Source of the DNA: Variovorax paradoxus
Lineage (GTDB): Bacteria > Pseudomonadota > Gammaproteobacteria > Burkholderiales > Burkholderiaceae_C
DNA: 64,000 bases
Reading direction: 5' to 3'
Assembly (NCBI RefSeq): GCF_022009635.1
Contig: NZ_CP091716.1
Coordinates: forward strand, 883,001 to 947,000
Shown here: one piece after another, positions 41,759-51,042 of the stretch
Numbering within the stretch: position 1 is the first letter of the stretch
Layout: every line of letters starts with the position of its first letter
The notes under the pieces: model-generated
Seen by the model: only the letters and a program-made list of their open reading frames with translations
Told to the model about the DNA's origin: nothing
Database searches by the model: none
Translations under genes and position numbers: made by a program

Positions 41759-44700
41759 TCAGGGCATCTGAGTCCAGTTCTGGTTGTTGCCGCCGTTGCA
41801 GGTCCAGGTGATCAGCGCCGTGTCCTGCGCCGTCGCGCTGTTCGGGATGTCCAGGCACGAGCCCGATGCACGGTTGCGGATGGTCGAGCCGATCACGTTC
41901 CACTGCGTCGTGTTGCCGGCCGAGCAGGCCAGTTGCACCACGGGCGCGTTGGTCGTCGCCGTGCCGTTCTGCGCCAGGCACAGGCCGCTGTGCTCGGCCA
42001 CGAACTGTACGTAGCCGCCCGTGAGGGTGGTGATGGTGAACTTCTCGTTGTTGGCGTTGCCGCAGGGCCATTGCACCGCGGTCGTACCGCTGGTGTTGAG
42101 CGCGCCCTTGATGTTCACGCACATCGTCGGGTTCAGGTCCGAGCGGATGCGCGTGACGACGGCCGGGGCCGTGTCGAGCGAACGCACGTACTCGCGCAGC
42201 GCCACCACGTCGTTCGGCGGCAGGCTCGACGCGTTGCCGTGCCCGCTGGCCAGCACGTCCTGCAGCGTCGCGGCCTGGCCGTTGTGGAAGAACGCGGTGG
42301 TGTTCCAGGTGCCCGACAGCGTCGGCGTGTCGAAGCCCACGCCCGCCAGCGGCTGGTTGCTGCCCTTGCCCGACGAGGCCTGGATGGTGCCCACGTCGTG
42401 CCGCAGTCCGTCGCGGAAGGTGCCGCCGCTGTGGCAGGTCGCGCACTGGGCCGTGGTGTTGAACAGCGTCTGTCCGCGCACCGCGTCCGCGCTCAGGCTG
42501 CCGTCCGCGTTGCGCGCGGGGCTGCGCATGAACTTGCTCAGCGAGTTCAGGTAGGCCGCCATGTCGTCGAGCTGCGCGTTCTTGCCGGCCTTGGGCGCGC
42601 CCAGCGGGTCGGAGGTGGCCGCGAAGTCGGCGTTGCTCAGGAAGCCGGTGCCGCCGAACTCGTTGCGGATGTCGTTCTCGAAGTCCTGCACCTCGTCGAA
42701 GTTGGCCGTCCAGTGCAGCTTGCCGTGGCCGGTGCCGCGCCGGCCCTGCAGGCTGATGGTGCGGCGCAGGCCCTCGCCGCGCTGGGTGAAGTCCCACACC
42801 ATGCCGTCGTCGCCGCCGTCCGCGTGGCAGCTCGCGCAGGACAGGTAGTTGTCCTTGCTCATGCGGCGGTCCGACGCGTTGTAGAACACCTGCTTGCCGC
42901 GAAGCGCCGCGGCCGCCAGCGGCTCCACCGCCACCGTCTGCACGTTCTGCAGGAAGCTCGGGGCATTGGTCTCCGACGACAGCACGGAGGCCACGTCGTG
43001 CACCGACACCGAGCGCGCCAGGAAGTTGTTGACGAACAGCCGCTTGCGCGCCGCGTCCAGGTACAGGCCGTGCGGCGCGCTGCTGGCGTTGATCTCGCCG
43101 CGGATCGAGCGGCTGTAGGTGTCGACGATGGCCACGCGGTTGCCTTCCATCTGCGCGACGAAGATGTAGTCGCCGGCCGGAGAGAACAGCGCGGCGCGCG
43201 CCGGTGCCCGGTCGTCGAAGTCGATCTGCTCGTCGAACTTGTGCGCCGCCGCCTGCAGGTCGACCTGCGACAGGATGGAGCGCACCGTCTGGTCGTGCAC
43301 GAGGTTCGTGCCGTCGCGGAATTTGCCGCGCACGATGTTGTCCTTCTTCGAAGGCAGCACGGCGCGCGTGCCGTCGGGCGAGATCACCACCTGCGCGGTG
43401 TAGTTGGCCACGCCGCGCGCGCGGCTCTCGGTGTCGACCGTGGTGGTGTCCACCGGCAGCGCGATGGCGCCCATGCCGCTCATGCTCTGCAGGTTCACCT
43501 TGTGCAGCTGGTTCCCCGTCATCTTCGACTTGAAGCGCGTGACGTAGGCCACCTGCGAATCGGCCGCGACCGCGATGCCACGCAGGTCGCCCTCCAACGC
43601 CACCGCGCCCGTGGTGTTGCCGTTGGCCGGGTCGAAGCTCATCAGCACCGACCTGCTCTCCAGCGTCAGCAGGCCCCGGCCGCCGTCGGGCGTGAAGACC
43701 ACGCCGTAGGGGCCGCTGCCGTAGGCCAGCGCCACGGTGGCGGAGACGGTGCCGTCGGCCGGGTTGAGCGCCACCAGCTTGTCTTCGCCGTGCACCGGCA
43801 CCCAGATGCGGCCGTCGGGGCCCACGGCCAGCGTCTTCGGCTCGTCGCCCACGCGCGTCTCCCAGCGCTTGGCCAGGGTCTGCGCGTCGATGGCGGCCAC
43901 CGTGCCGCTGTCGGGGTTCACCGAGTACACCGAGTTGGCGTCGCCCGCGATGTTGGTGGTGTGCGTGGGCGCGCGCGCGGTGACCGGCGCGATCACCGTC
44001 AGGTTGTAGGTGTAGTAGGTCTCGCGGCCCTGGGCGTCGCGCACCGTCAGCGTCACGGTGTAGTGGCCGGGCGTCGTGTAGGTGTAGGTGTAGTTCGGCT
44101 GGTTCGAGAAGCTCGTCTGCGTGCCGTTGCCGAAGTTCCAGCGGTACTGCGCGCCGCTCGCGCCCAGCGTGGCGGGGTTGAACACCAGCTGGCCGTTGAC
44201 CAGCTTCGGTCCGCCGCCGATGCCGGGGTCGCCGATGACGGCCTGGCCGCGCAGCGTGGCCACGTCGGCGTCGCTCAGCACGCGGCCGTACACCCGCACT
44301 TCCGCCAGCGTGCCCTTGAAGAGCGCGGCGTTGCCCTGGATCTGCCCCAGCAGCTGGAACTTGTTCGCGAGGCCCTTGGTGCCGGTGAGCCCGGCGGAGG
44401 TGGTCTTCACGCCGTCGACGTACACGGCCTGCGCGCCGGAGGCGGCGTCGCGCGTCAACACCACGTGGTGCCAGTTGCCGTCGTTCACCGCGGCCGAGGA
44501 GGCGGTGCCCGCGTCGTTGCCGACCGACAGCTTGATGCGCCCGCTGCCGTCGAGCCAACCCCAGAACACGTCGTCCGCGCCGCCCGACTGGTCGCGCCCG
44601 AAGATGCCGGGCGCGGTCCACGAGTTGGCCGCGCCGGCCTGCGTGGTCTTCATGTAGAAGCTCAGCGAGGCGGTGCCGCCGAGCACGGTGGCCACGCTGT

Positions 44701-46471
44701 CGTTCTTCAGCGGCACGCCGGCCGTGCGGTTCGCGAAGTTCAGGCCGATGCTCTCGAAGGCGTCGCCGGTGGCCGGCGTGCCGTTGTTGGCGCCGATCTG
44801 GTCCGACAGGCTGCCCGCCAGCGTCCAGTGGTGCATGAGGCTGATGTCGCTTGCGTTGCCGGTGTGGAACACCGACTTGTAGTCCGCCGCGATGGCGTTG
44901 CCCGCATAGTCCTTCACGCCGTTGGCGGGCAGGAACACTTCATAGCTGGTGCCCGGCTGCAGCGGCTGGTCGGGCGAGAAGTTGATGATGCCCAGCTGCA
45001 CGCTGTAGGTGCCCGCCAGCGTGTTGCCGCCCACCGGCCGCACGATGAAGGTGTTGGCGTTCACGCTCTCGGGCCGGATGTTGTCGGTCATGCCCAGGCC
45101 GATGCGCGAGGTCAGCGCCTGCTGCTTCGCGCCGCTGGCGGGCGAGACCTGCTTCACCTCGGGCTTGGTGGTGTCGGGGTCCACCGAATGCACGATGAAG
45201 CCGCTGCCCGAGCCGTGGTCGTTGCCCACGAAGACGAGGTTGCCGAACATCGCGACCTGCCCGTTGTCGGAGTGCGAGAAGTTCGGGTCGTCCTCGCGCA
45301 GGATGCTGCCGCGGCCCACTTCCACGTGGTTGAGCGGGTTGCTCACGTCGACCTTGTGGATGCGGGTCTGCGCGCCCTGGATGACGTAGTTGTCCTGCGT
45401 GGCGCAGTACAGCTGCTCGTCGATGACCAGCCGGTTGTCTTCCGCCACGAAGCGCGAGCGGTCGCTCAGGTCGTAGCTGTACATCTTGGCGCCGCTGTTG
45501 CGCGTGGAGACGTGCAGGTTCCTGCCGTCGAAGCAGGTCGCGTAATAGAAGGGCGTGGTGCCCACGATCGAATCGAGCACCTTGGGGTTGAGCGGGTCCG
45601 AGATGTCCAGGCTCGCGAAGCCGCCGTTGCTTTCCATCGCGGTCAGCACCATGTGGTTGCCCATGGTGAAGATCGGGCCGATGCGAAAGCCGCCGAGTTC
45701 GCCGGTCGGCACCGGGTTGGGCTTGCCCGCGCCGCGGTTCGCGATGACGGCGTTCGCGGGATCCGTGGCGTCGACGATGAACACGCCGCGGCCCGCCGAG
45801 GCCACGTACAGGTAGGGCGCCTGCCACCACAGCTGCCAGGCGACGTTCTCGTAGTCGCCGCCGCTGACGCCGGGCAGCGCCAGCTTCTTGATCTGCTTGA
45901 CGTCGTTGATGTCGGTGAAGTCCCAGAACTCGACGCCGTTGATGCTGGGCAGCACCACGTAGGTCTTGCCGGCGATCTTCGCGGTGCCGAAGGAATGGGT
46001 CTCGCGGAACTCCTTGGTGCGCCCCTCGGGCTCGTAGATCTTCTTCACGAGCTGGATCTGGCGCGGGTTCGACACGTCGTACAGCAGGAAACCGCCCGGG
46101 CCCAGGCCGCTGTCCGGCGCGAAGGAGGTGAGGAAGTAGCCGTTGATCATGATGCCTGCGTTCATGCCGTAGTCCTTGCGGCCCGGGTAGGTGGCGGGCA
46201 CCTCGCGCGATTCGTAGGCATTGCTGTGCGCCGGATCGAGCGGATGCGCGGCGCTGGTGATCATCGACACCGGCTTGAACAGCTCCGCCGAGGTGTAGGT
46301 GAGGTTGCCCAGGCCCGGCCCCTGCAGCGGGAGCGGGTCGGCCACGGCCGCGGAAACCGCCGCCGCCATGTTGTTCAGGGTCGTCACCGGACTGACCCCG
46401 GTGAGTGCGGCGTGCGTCAGCAGCGTGACGAACGGCAGCAGGAACGCCATCAAGTAATACCGGATTCTCAT
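41759..46471 (-). CDS. Giant secreted mosaic protein: propellers, LamG, PKD, two haem-c motifs, ricin lectin
   Basis: 1570 residues with a hydrophobic leader (YYLMAFLLPFVTLLTHAAL). Residues about 90-420 are LVIVD-type propeller repeats (FLLYDVSNPRQIQLVKKI, GVFIVDATDPANAV, GFASLDISDPLNPKVLDS). Then a Big_5/SbsA-like Ig domain (430-540), a LamG/concanavalin fold (545-735), a PKD domain (770-830), a YVTN-type propeller (840-1160), a cytochrome region with CASCH (1212-1216) and CATCH (1343-1347), and a C-terminal ricin-B lectin (from about 1447; CVNIKG, CLAQNGTAT, CLDIPNS). Secreted, probably carbohydrate-binding and redox-active. The di-haem part resembles MauG/peroxidase-like cytochromes. It lies 126 nt after the aldolase gene; function unknown. 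Confidence 0.88.
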   Translation of the reverse strand: MRIRYYLMAFLLPFVTLLTHAALTGVSPVTTLNNMAAAVSAAVADPLPLQGPGLGNLTYTSAELFKPVSMITSAAHPLDPAHSNAYESREVPATYPGRKDYGMNAGIMINGYFLTSFAPDSGLGPGGFLLYDVSNPRQIQLVKKIYEPEGRTKEFRETHSFGTAKIAGKTYVVLPSINGVEFWDFTDINDVKQIKKLALPGVSGGDYENVAWQLWWQAPYLYVASAGRGVFIVDATDPANAVIANRGAGKPNPVPTGELGGFRIGPIFTMGNHMVLTAMESNGGFASLDISDPLNPKVLDSIVGTTPFYYATCFDGRNLHVSTRNSGAKMYSYDLSDRSRFVAEDNRLVIDEQLYCATQDNYVIQGAQTRIHKVDVSNPLNHVEVGRGSILREDDPNFSHSDNGQVAMFGNLVFVGNDHGSGSGFIVHSVDPDTTKPEVKQVSPASGAKQQALTSRIGLGMTDNIRPESVNANTFIVRPVGGNTLAGTYSVQLGIINFSPDQPLQPGTSYEVFLPANGVKDYAGNAIAADYKSVFHTGNASDISLMHHWTLAGSLSDQIGANNGTPATGDAFESIGLNFANRTAGVPLKNDSVATVLGGTASLSFYMKTTQAGAANSWTAPGIFGRDQSGGADDVFWGWLDGSGRIKLSVGNDAGTASSAAVNDGNWHHVVLTRDAASGAQAVYVDGVKTTSAGLTGTKGLANKFQLLGQIQGNAALFKGTLAEVRVYGRVLSDADVATLRGQAVIGDPGIGGGPKLVNGQLVFNPATLGASGAQYRWNFGNGTQTSFSNQPNYTYTYTTPGHYTVTLTVRDAQGRETYYTYNLTVIAPVTARAPTHTTNIAGDANSVYSVNPDSGTVAAIDAQTLAKRWETRVGDEPKTLAVGPDGRIWVPVHGEDKLVALNPADGTVSATVALAYGSGPYGVVFTPDGGRGLLTLESRSVLMSFDPANGNTTGAVALEGDLRGIAVAADSQVAYVTRFKSKMTGNQLHKVNLQSMSGMGAIALPVDTTTVDTESRARGVANYTAQVVISPDGTRAVLPSKKDNIVRGKFRDGTNLVHDQTVRSILSQVDLQAAAHKFDEQIDFDDRAPARAALFSPAGDYIFVAQMEGNRVAIVDTYSRSIRGEINASSAPHGLYLDAARKRLFVNNFLARSVSVHDVASVLSSETNAPSFLQNVQTVAVEPLAAAALRGKQVFYNASDRRMSKDNYLSCASCHADGGDDGMVWDFTQRGEGLRRTISLQGRRGTGHGKLHWTANFDEVQDFENDIRNEFGGTGFLSNADFAATSDPLGAPKAGKNAQLDDMAAYLNSLSKFMRSPARNADGSLSADAVRGQTLFNTTAQCATCHSGGTFRDGLRHDVGTIQASSGKGSNQPLAGVGFDTPTLSGTWNTTAFFHNGQAATLQDVLASGHGNASSLPPNDVVALREYVRSLDTAPAVVTRIRSDLNPTMCVNIKGALNTSGTTAVQWPCGNANNEKFTITTLTGGYVQFVAEHSGLCLAQNGTATTNAPVVQLACSAGNTTQWNVIGSTIRNRASGSCLDIPNSATAQDTALITWTCNGGNNQNWTQMP

Positions 46472-46530
46472 CGTCGCCTCCAGGTTGTTGTGTCGGTCAC
46501 TTGCAAAAATGCGCGCGCAGGCGCACCCCC

Positions 46531-46554
46531 GGCCGGCGACTCGCGCCGCCGGCC
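46531..46554 (-). terminator. Stem-loop between aldolase and giant-protein genes
   Basis: GGCCGGCG and CGCCGGCC form a perfect 8-bp stem around an 8-nt loop. On the minus strand a further GC-rich stretch and then ATTTTTG follow about 20-30 nt later, so termination is possible but imperfect. It may separate the aldolase operon from the giant gene. Confidence 0.4.
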
Positions 46555-46597
46555 GTACAGCCTCTCCCTCTCTTTTTTTCTCGGGGCGTCGCCGTCG

Positions 46598-47452
46598 CTA
46601 CTTCTTCGCGCCGCCCGATTCGTAGATGTCCCATGCCTCCTTGGCGCTGGCGCCGCGGTGGATCATGGCCATCAGCGCATCCACCACCGCCGACGGGTTG
46701 GCATGCTGGTACACGTTGCGTCCGTACACCATGCCGACCGCGCCCTGGTCCATCAGCACGCGCGAGCGCTCGAACACCTGCTGCAGGTCTTCGCGCCCGC
46801 CGCCGCGCACGAGCACGGGGCAGCGCGCGGCCTGCACCACGCGGTGGAAGTCGGCGGGGTCGGCGGTGGGGTCGGCCTTGACGATGTCGGCGCCCATGTC
46901 GCGCGCCAGGCGCACCAGCGTGACGATCTTCTCGGCGTCGCCGTCCACCGCGTAGCGGCTGCCGGCCGAAGGCGCCTGCATCACCAGCGGCTCGATCATC
47001 AGCGGCATGCCGTAGCGGTCGCAGTCGGCGCGCACGCGGGCGATGTTCTGCACGCACTGGCGGAACAGGTCGGGTTCGTCCGGCAGCATGAAGAGATTGA
47101 CCACCACGCAGGCCGCGTCGCGCTGCACCGCCGGCAGCACCGGGTCGTGCTCGTTCTGCAGCACGGCCCACATCACGCGGTGGCGCGTGGCGTTGTAGGG
47201 GTTGCCCATGTCGATGCGCATCACGAGGGCCGGCTTGTCGCGGCCCGGGCGGTCCTGCAGCAGGTCGGACTGGCCGTAGTTGAGCTGGATCGCGTCGGGG
47301 CGCGCGGCCAGCAGGCGGTCCATCACCGAGGGCATGTCTTCCAGGCCTTCGAGGAAGCTGGGCTCGTTGCACACGCCGTGGTCCAGCGCGATGTCCAGGC
47401 AGCGCCCGTTGTTCAGCAGCCGGTTCAGGCGTGCGGTCTTGTCCTTCGACAT
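46598..47452 (-). CDS. Class I (DhnA/LsrF-type) aldolase
   Basis: 284 residues, TIM-barrel. DIALDHGVCNEPSFLEGLED at the N-terminus, LVMRIDMGNPY and the Schiff-base strand GADIVKADPT (Lys near residue 191), then CPVLVRGGGRED phosphate-binding loop and GAVGMVYGRNVYQH match the DhnA/FbaB/LsrF family. These cleave or thiolyse phosphorylated ketoses through a lysine imine. It is the last enzyme of the sugar ABC operon, 40 nt after the aldo/keto reductase, so it probably cleaves a ketose phosphate produced by the kinase and GlpD-like dehydrogenase across the divergent promoter. Confidence 0.88.
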   Translation of the reverse strand: MSKDKTARLNRLLNNGRCLDIALDHGVCNEPSFLEGLEDMPSVMDRLLAARPDAIQLNYGQSDLLQDRPGRDKPALVMRIDMGNPYNATRHRVMWAVLQNEHDPVLPAVQRDAACVVVNLFMLPDEPDLFRQCVQNIARVRADCDRYGMPLMIEPLVMQAPSAGSRYAVDGDAEKIVTLVRLARDMGADIVKADPTADPADFHRVVQAARCPVLVRGGGREDLQQVFERSRVLMDQGAVGMVYGRNVYQHANPSAVVDALMAMIHRGASAKEAWDIYESGGAKK

Positions 47453-47492
47453 ACGAAAGAGATCCTTGTGTTGAGATGGGATGGAAGGGGCC

Positions 47493-48497
47493 TCAGGCCA
47501 GTGCGGCCAGGTGCCGGGCCGCGGCGGCGTCGATGAGTGCCAGCGCGTCGCCTCCGAGGTGCACGGAGCCAGCGGCCGCGTTCTCGACGGCCTGCTTGCT
47601 CACGCGGGCGCCGCATAGCGCCACGGAAACGCTGCCGCGCGCCAGCGTCCACGCGATCATCATCTGGCCGAAGGAGCATTCGAGTTGCCCGCGCAGCGGC
47701 TCCAGCTCTTCGAAGAAGGCCTTGAGCTTCGCGCGGTTCTGCGCGCTGAAGCGCGGGTTGCTCGCGCGCTGGTCGTCGCCGGTGAACTGGCGTTCGGGGT
47801 CGATGGGGCCGGCCAGCAGGCCGAGCGCCAGCGACGAATAGCCCAGCACCGCCACGCCGTGCTCGGTGCACAGCGGCACCAGCGTCTCTTCGATCTCGCG
47901 GTCGAGCAGGCTGTAGCGCTCCTGCGCCGCATCGACCGGGCCATGCCGCAGGTACTCCGCCAGCGTCTCGGGGCTCACGTTGCTCACGCCGATGGCGCGG
48001 ATCTTTCCCTGCTTCTTCAGTTCGAGGAGCGCGTCCATGGTCTCGGCCACGGGCGTGGTGGCGTCCTGCCAGTGCGTGATGTACAGGTCGATGTAGTCTG
48101 TCTGCAGGCGCTTCAGGCTCTCTTCGCATTCATGGAAGATCGATTCGCGCCCGAGGTAGCGGTACACCGGGTGGCCGTCTTCTTCGAAGAAGTGCGTTCC
48201 CTTCTGGGTGTGCCACACCAGCCCGCACTTGGTGGCGATCACGGCCTCCTGGCGGCGGCCTTTCAGCGCGGCGCCGACGATGCTCTCGGAGCGCCCCAGG
48301 CCGTAGGCCGGCGCGGTGTCGATCAGGTTCACGCCCGCGTCCAGCGAGGCCTGGATGGCCAGCACGGCGGCCGCGTTGTCCCCGCCGCCCCACATCCAGC
48401 CGCCCATGGCCCAGGTGCCCAGGCCGATGGCCGAGCACTCGATGCCCGAGGGGCCGAGCTTTGTCTTCTTCATCGATGCGTTCTTGTTGCTGCTCAT
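47493..48497 (-). CDS. Aldo/keto reductase
   Basis: 334 residues. AKR barrel with IGLGTWAMGGWMWGG at strand 1, catalytic Asp/Tyr in LIDTAPAYGLGRSE, Lys in VIATKCGLVW, and His in YIDLYITHWQD, the complete Asp-Tyr-Lys-His tetrad. The NADPH site is SVSVALCGARVSKQ. A second Met eight codons in is an alternative start, but the first overlaps the permease stop in the operon's usual 4-nt way. It could reduce an aldehyde released by the aldolase or process the sugar before phosphorylation. Confidence 0.92.
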   Translation of the reverse strand: MSSNKNASMKKTKLGPSGIECSAIGLGTWAMGGWMWGGGDNAAAVLAIQASLDAGVNLIDTAPAYGLGRSESIVGAALKGRRQEAVIATKCGLVWHTQKGTHFFEEDGHPVYRYLGRESIFHECEESLKRLQTDYIDLYITHWQDATTPVAETMDALLELKKQGKIRAIGVSNVSPETLAEYLRHGPVDAAQERYSLLDREIEETLVPLCTEHGVAVLGYSSLALGLLAGPIDPERQFTGDDQRASNPRFSAQNRAKLKAFFEELEPLRGQLECSFGQMMIAWTLARGSVSVALCGARVSKQAVENAAAGSVHLGGDALALIDAAAARHLAALA

Positions 48498-49522
48498 CGC
48501 TTGGTCTTCCTCGTGTTCATGATGTGGTCGATGGTCACGGCCGCGAGCAGGATCAGGCCCTTGATCACGTCCTGCCAGTAGGGCGACACGTCGAGCAGGA
48601 TCAGCGAGCTGGTCACCACCGACAGCAGCGCCAGGCCCAGCACCGCGCCAAGCACCGTGCCCGATCCGCCCTTGAGGCTGGCCCCGCCGATCACCGCCGC
48701 GGCTATCACGTTGAGCTCCATGCCCATGCCGAAGGTGGGCGTGGCCGCGCCGAAGCGCGCGGTGTAGATCACGCCGGCCAGGCCCGCCGATGCCGAGCAC
48801 AGCACCGTGACCCAGAACTTCACGTGCCCCACGCGAATGCCCGAGTACAGCGCGGCCTTCTCGTTGCTGCCGGTGTAGAACACGCGGCGCAGCAGGGTGG
48901 AGCGGCGCAGCACGAAGTCGCTCACCACCACGATCAGCAGGAAGATCAGGATGACCGCCGGAATGCCGAACAGCGTGCCCTGGCCGATGAACTTGAACTC
49001 CGCCGGCAGCGAGAACAGCGACTGCGGCGTGCCCTGCGTGAGCGCCAGGCACAGCCCGCGCACGATCACCATGAAAGCCAGCGAGGCAATGAAGTGATTG
49101 AGCCCGATGCGCGTGACGCAGCCGCCGATCATGGCGCCGATCAGCGCGCTCGCGCCGATGGCCACCAAACCCGCCGTCCACGGATCGAAGCCCATGAGAA
49201 AGAGCTTGCCCGTGACCACCATCGCGAAGCAAACCACCGAGCCCACCGACAGGTCGATGCCGCCGACGATCAGCAGGATGGTCATGCCCACCACCACGAT
49301 GCCTTCGATGGAGAACGACAGCAGCATCGCGCGCACGTTGTCCCACGTGAGGAAGTAGGGCGACGCGAAGCTCATGCCCACGCACAGCGCGGCGATGATG
49401 AGCAGCAAGCCCATCTCGCGCATGCTGCCGAGCTTGCTGGCGGGTTTGACGGGGCCTCCCCCCGACTGGTGTGGCTGGAGGCCCGGTGCGGCCCCCGCGT
49501 CGAGTTGTGCCGGGTAGTTCAT
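48494..49522 (-). CDS. Sugar ABC permease (RbsC-like)
   Basis: 342 residues. After a soluble N-terminal tail of about 35 residues rich in Gly/Pro, about nine hydrophobic helices follow. The RbsC/XylH signature GIDLSVGSVVCFAMVV is present, as is NHFIASLAFMVIVRGLCLAL and the C-terminal NVIAAAVIGGASLKGGSGTV. It forms a homodimeric inner-membrane channel for a monosaccharide or polyol. Overlaps ATPase and reductase genes by 4 nt each. Confidence 0.93.
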   Translation of the reverse strand: MNYPAQLDAGAAPGLQPHQSGGGPVKPASKLGSMREMGLLLIIAALCVGMSFASPYFLTWDNVRAMLLSFSIEGIVVVGMTILLIVGGIDLSVGSVVCFAMVVTGKLFLMGFDPWTAGLVAIGASALIGAMIGGCVTRIGLNHFIASLAFMVIVRGLCLALTQGTPQSLFSLPAEFKFIGQGTLFGIPAVILIFLLIVVVSDFVLRRSTLLRRVFYTGSNEKAALYSGIRVGHVKFWVTVLCSASAGLAGVIYTARFGAATPTFGMGMELNVIAAAVIGGASLKGGSGTVLGAVLGLALLSVVTSSLILLDVSPYWQDVIKGLILLAAVTIDHIMNTRKTKR

Positions 49523-51042
49523 GCTGTCGCTTCCTCTTCGCAAAGTCCGGAGGCCAGCCGCAGCAGCGCCTCTTCCGTCATTTCGTTGTCTTGCACTTCG
49601 CCGGCCAGCCGGCCGTCGCGTATCACCAGCGCGCGGTCGCACAGCCCGATGATCTCGGGCAGCTCCGAGGAGATCACCACCACGCCCACGCCCTGGCTGG
49701 CCAGCTCGCGCAGGATGTGGTGGATCTCCGACTTGGCGCCCACGTCCACGCCGCGCGTGGGTTCGTCCATCAGCAGCACCGAGGGGTTGGTGGCCAGCAG
49801 CTTGGCGATGGCCACCTTCTGCTGGTTGCCGCCCGACAGGCTTGCCACATCGATGTCGACCCCGTCGGACTTGAGCTTGAGCTTGCCGCCCAGGTCGAGC
49901 GCCAGCTTGCGTTCGGCCGCGCGCTGCAGCAGGCCGAAGCGCGAGCTCACGCGCCTGAGCGCCATCGACGCGATGTTCTGCGCGATGGGCAGGTCGAGGT
50001 ACACGCCCGCCGCCTTGCGGTCTTCGCTGAGGTAGGCGATGCCTTCGCGCAGCGCGTCGCTGTACTTGCGGATCGCCAGCGTCCTGCCGCGCAGGCGCAC
50101 CGCGCCGCGCGTGGCGGTGCGCAGGCCGCACACGGTCTCGGCGAGTTCGCTGCGCCCGGCGCCCATGAGGCCCGCGATTCCGAGGATCTCGCCGCGCCTG
50201 AGCGTGAAAGAGACGCCGTGCACGCGCTCGCCGTCTGCGATGTCGCTCACTTCGAGCACCGGCTCGCCGTGCGCCGCGTCGCCGTGCTTCGGCGGGTAGT
50301 AGTTGCCCAGGTCGCGCCCGACCATGCGGCGCACCAGCGCGTCGGCGTCGAGTTCGGCCAGCGGCCCGCAGTGCACGTTGCGCCCGTCGCGCAGCACCGT
50401 CACGCGCGAGCAGTGCGCGAATATCTCGGCCATGCGGTGGCTGATGTAGATGATGCCGATGCCCTGCGCCTTCAGGTCGTGCAGCACCTTGAAGAGCGCG
50501 GCCGATTCGTTGTCGGTCAGCGCGGCGGTGGGCTCGTCGAGGATCAGCACCTTGCAGTCCAGCGTGAGCGCCTTGGCGATCTCGATGAGCTGCTGCGTGG
50601 AAATGCTCAGGTCCTTCACCAGCGCGGCGGGGTCCACGTCCTGCCCCAGCCGCTGCAGCACGCGGGCCGCGCGTTCGTTGAGGCTCGCGTAGTTCATCCA
50701 CGCATGCTTGCCGGCGTTGATCTCCGGCATGAAGATGTTCTCGGCCACCGTGGCGTCGCCGCACAGGGCGATCTCCTGGTGAACCAGGCCGATGCCCAGG
50801 CGCATGGCATGCGCCGGGCCGTCGATGACCACCTTGCGGCCGTCGAGCGAGGTCTCGCCCTCGTCCGGCTGGTGAATGCCATCGATGATGTTCATCAGCG
50901 TGGACTTGCCCGCGCCGTTCTCGCCGCACAGGGCGTGGATCTCGCCGGCGTGCAGCGTGAAGTCCACGCCCGTGAGCGCGCGCGAAGCGCCGAAGCGCTT
51001 GCTGATTCCCTTCAGTTCGAGCAACGCGCTCACTGCGTTCAC
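49519..51042 (-). CDS. Sugar ABC ATPase with two nucleotide-binding domains (RbsA/MglA-like)
   Basis: 507 residues starting at a GTG that overlaps the receptor stop (GTGA). NBD1: Walker A GENGAGKST, a degenerate signature LSISTQQLIEIAKAL and Walker B VLILDEPTAALT. NBD2: GLMGAGRSE in place of a full Walker A, signature LSGGNQQKVAIAKLLA and Walker B VLLMDEPTRGVD. This asymmetry is normal for ribose-type importers. It powers the RbsC-like permease encoded next. Confidence 0.94.
   Translation of the reverse strand: MNAVSALLELKGISKRFGASRALTGVDFTLHAGEIHALCGENGAGKSTLMNIIDGIHQPDEGETSLDGRKVVIDGPAHAMRLGIGLVHQEIALCGDATVAENIFMPEINAGKHAWMNYASLNERAARVLQRLGQDVDPAALVKDLSISTQQLIEIAKALTLDCKVLILDEPTAALTDNESAALFKVLHDLKAQGIGIIYISHRMAEIFAHCSRVTVLRDGRNVHCGPLAELDADALVRRMVGRDLGNYYPPKHGDAAHGEPVLEVSDIADGERVHGVSFTLRRGEILGIAGLMGAGRSELAETVCGLRTATRGAVRLRGRTLAIRKYSDALREGIAYLSEDRKAAGVYLDLPIAQNIASMALRRVSSRFGLLQRAAERKLALDLGGKLKLKSDGVDIDVASLSGGNQQKVAIAKLLATNPSVLLMDEPTRGVDVGAKSEIHHILRELASQGVGVVVISSELPEIIGLCDRALVIRDGRLAGEVQDNEMTEEALLRLASGLCEEEATA

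Noticed and set aside
41933..47536. A very long plus-strand open frame (1867 codons) opposite the giant secreted protein
   Set aside because: It is antisense to a gene with clear domains, its translation is low-complexity His/Arg/Val/Ala sequence, and such frames are expected in GC-rich DNA.
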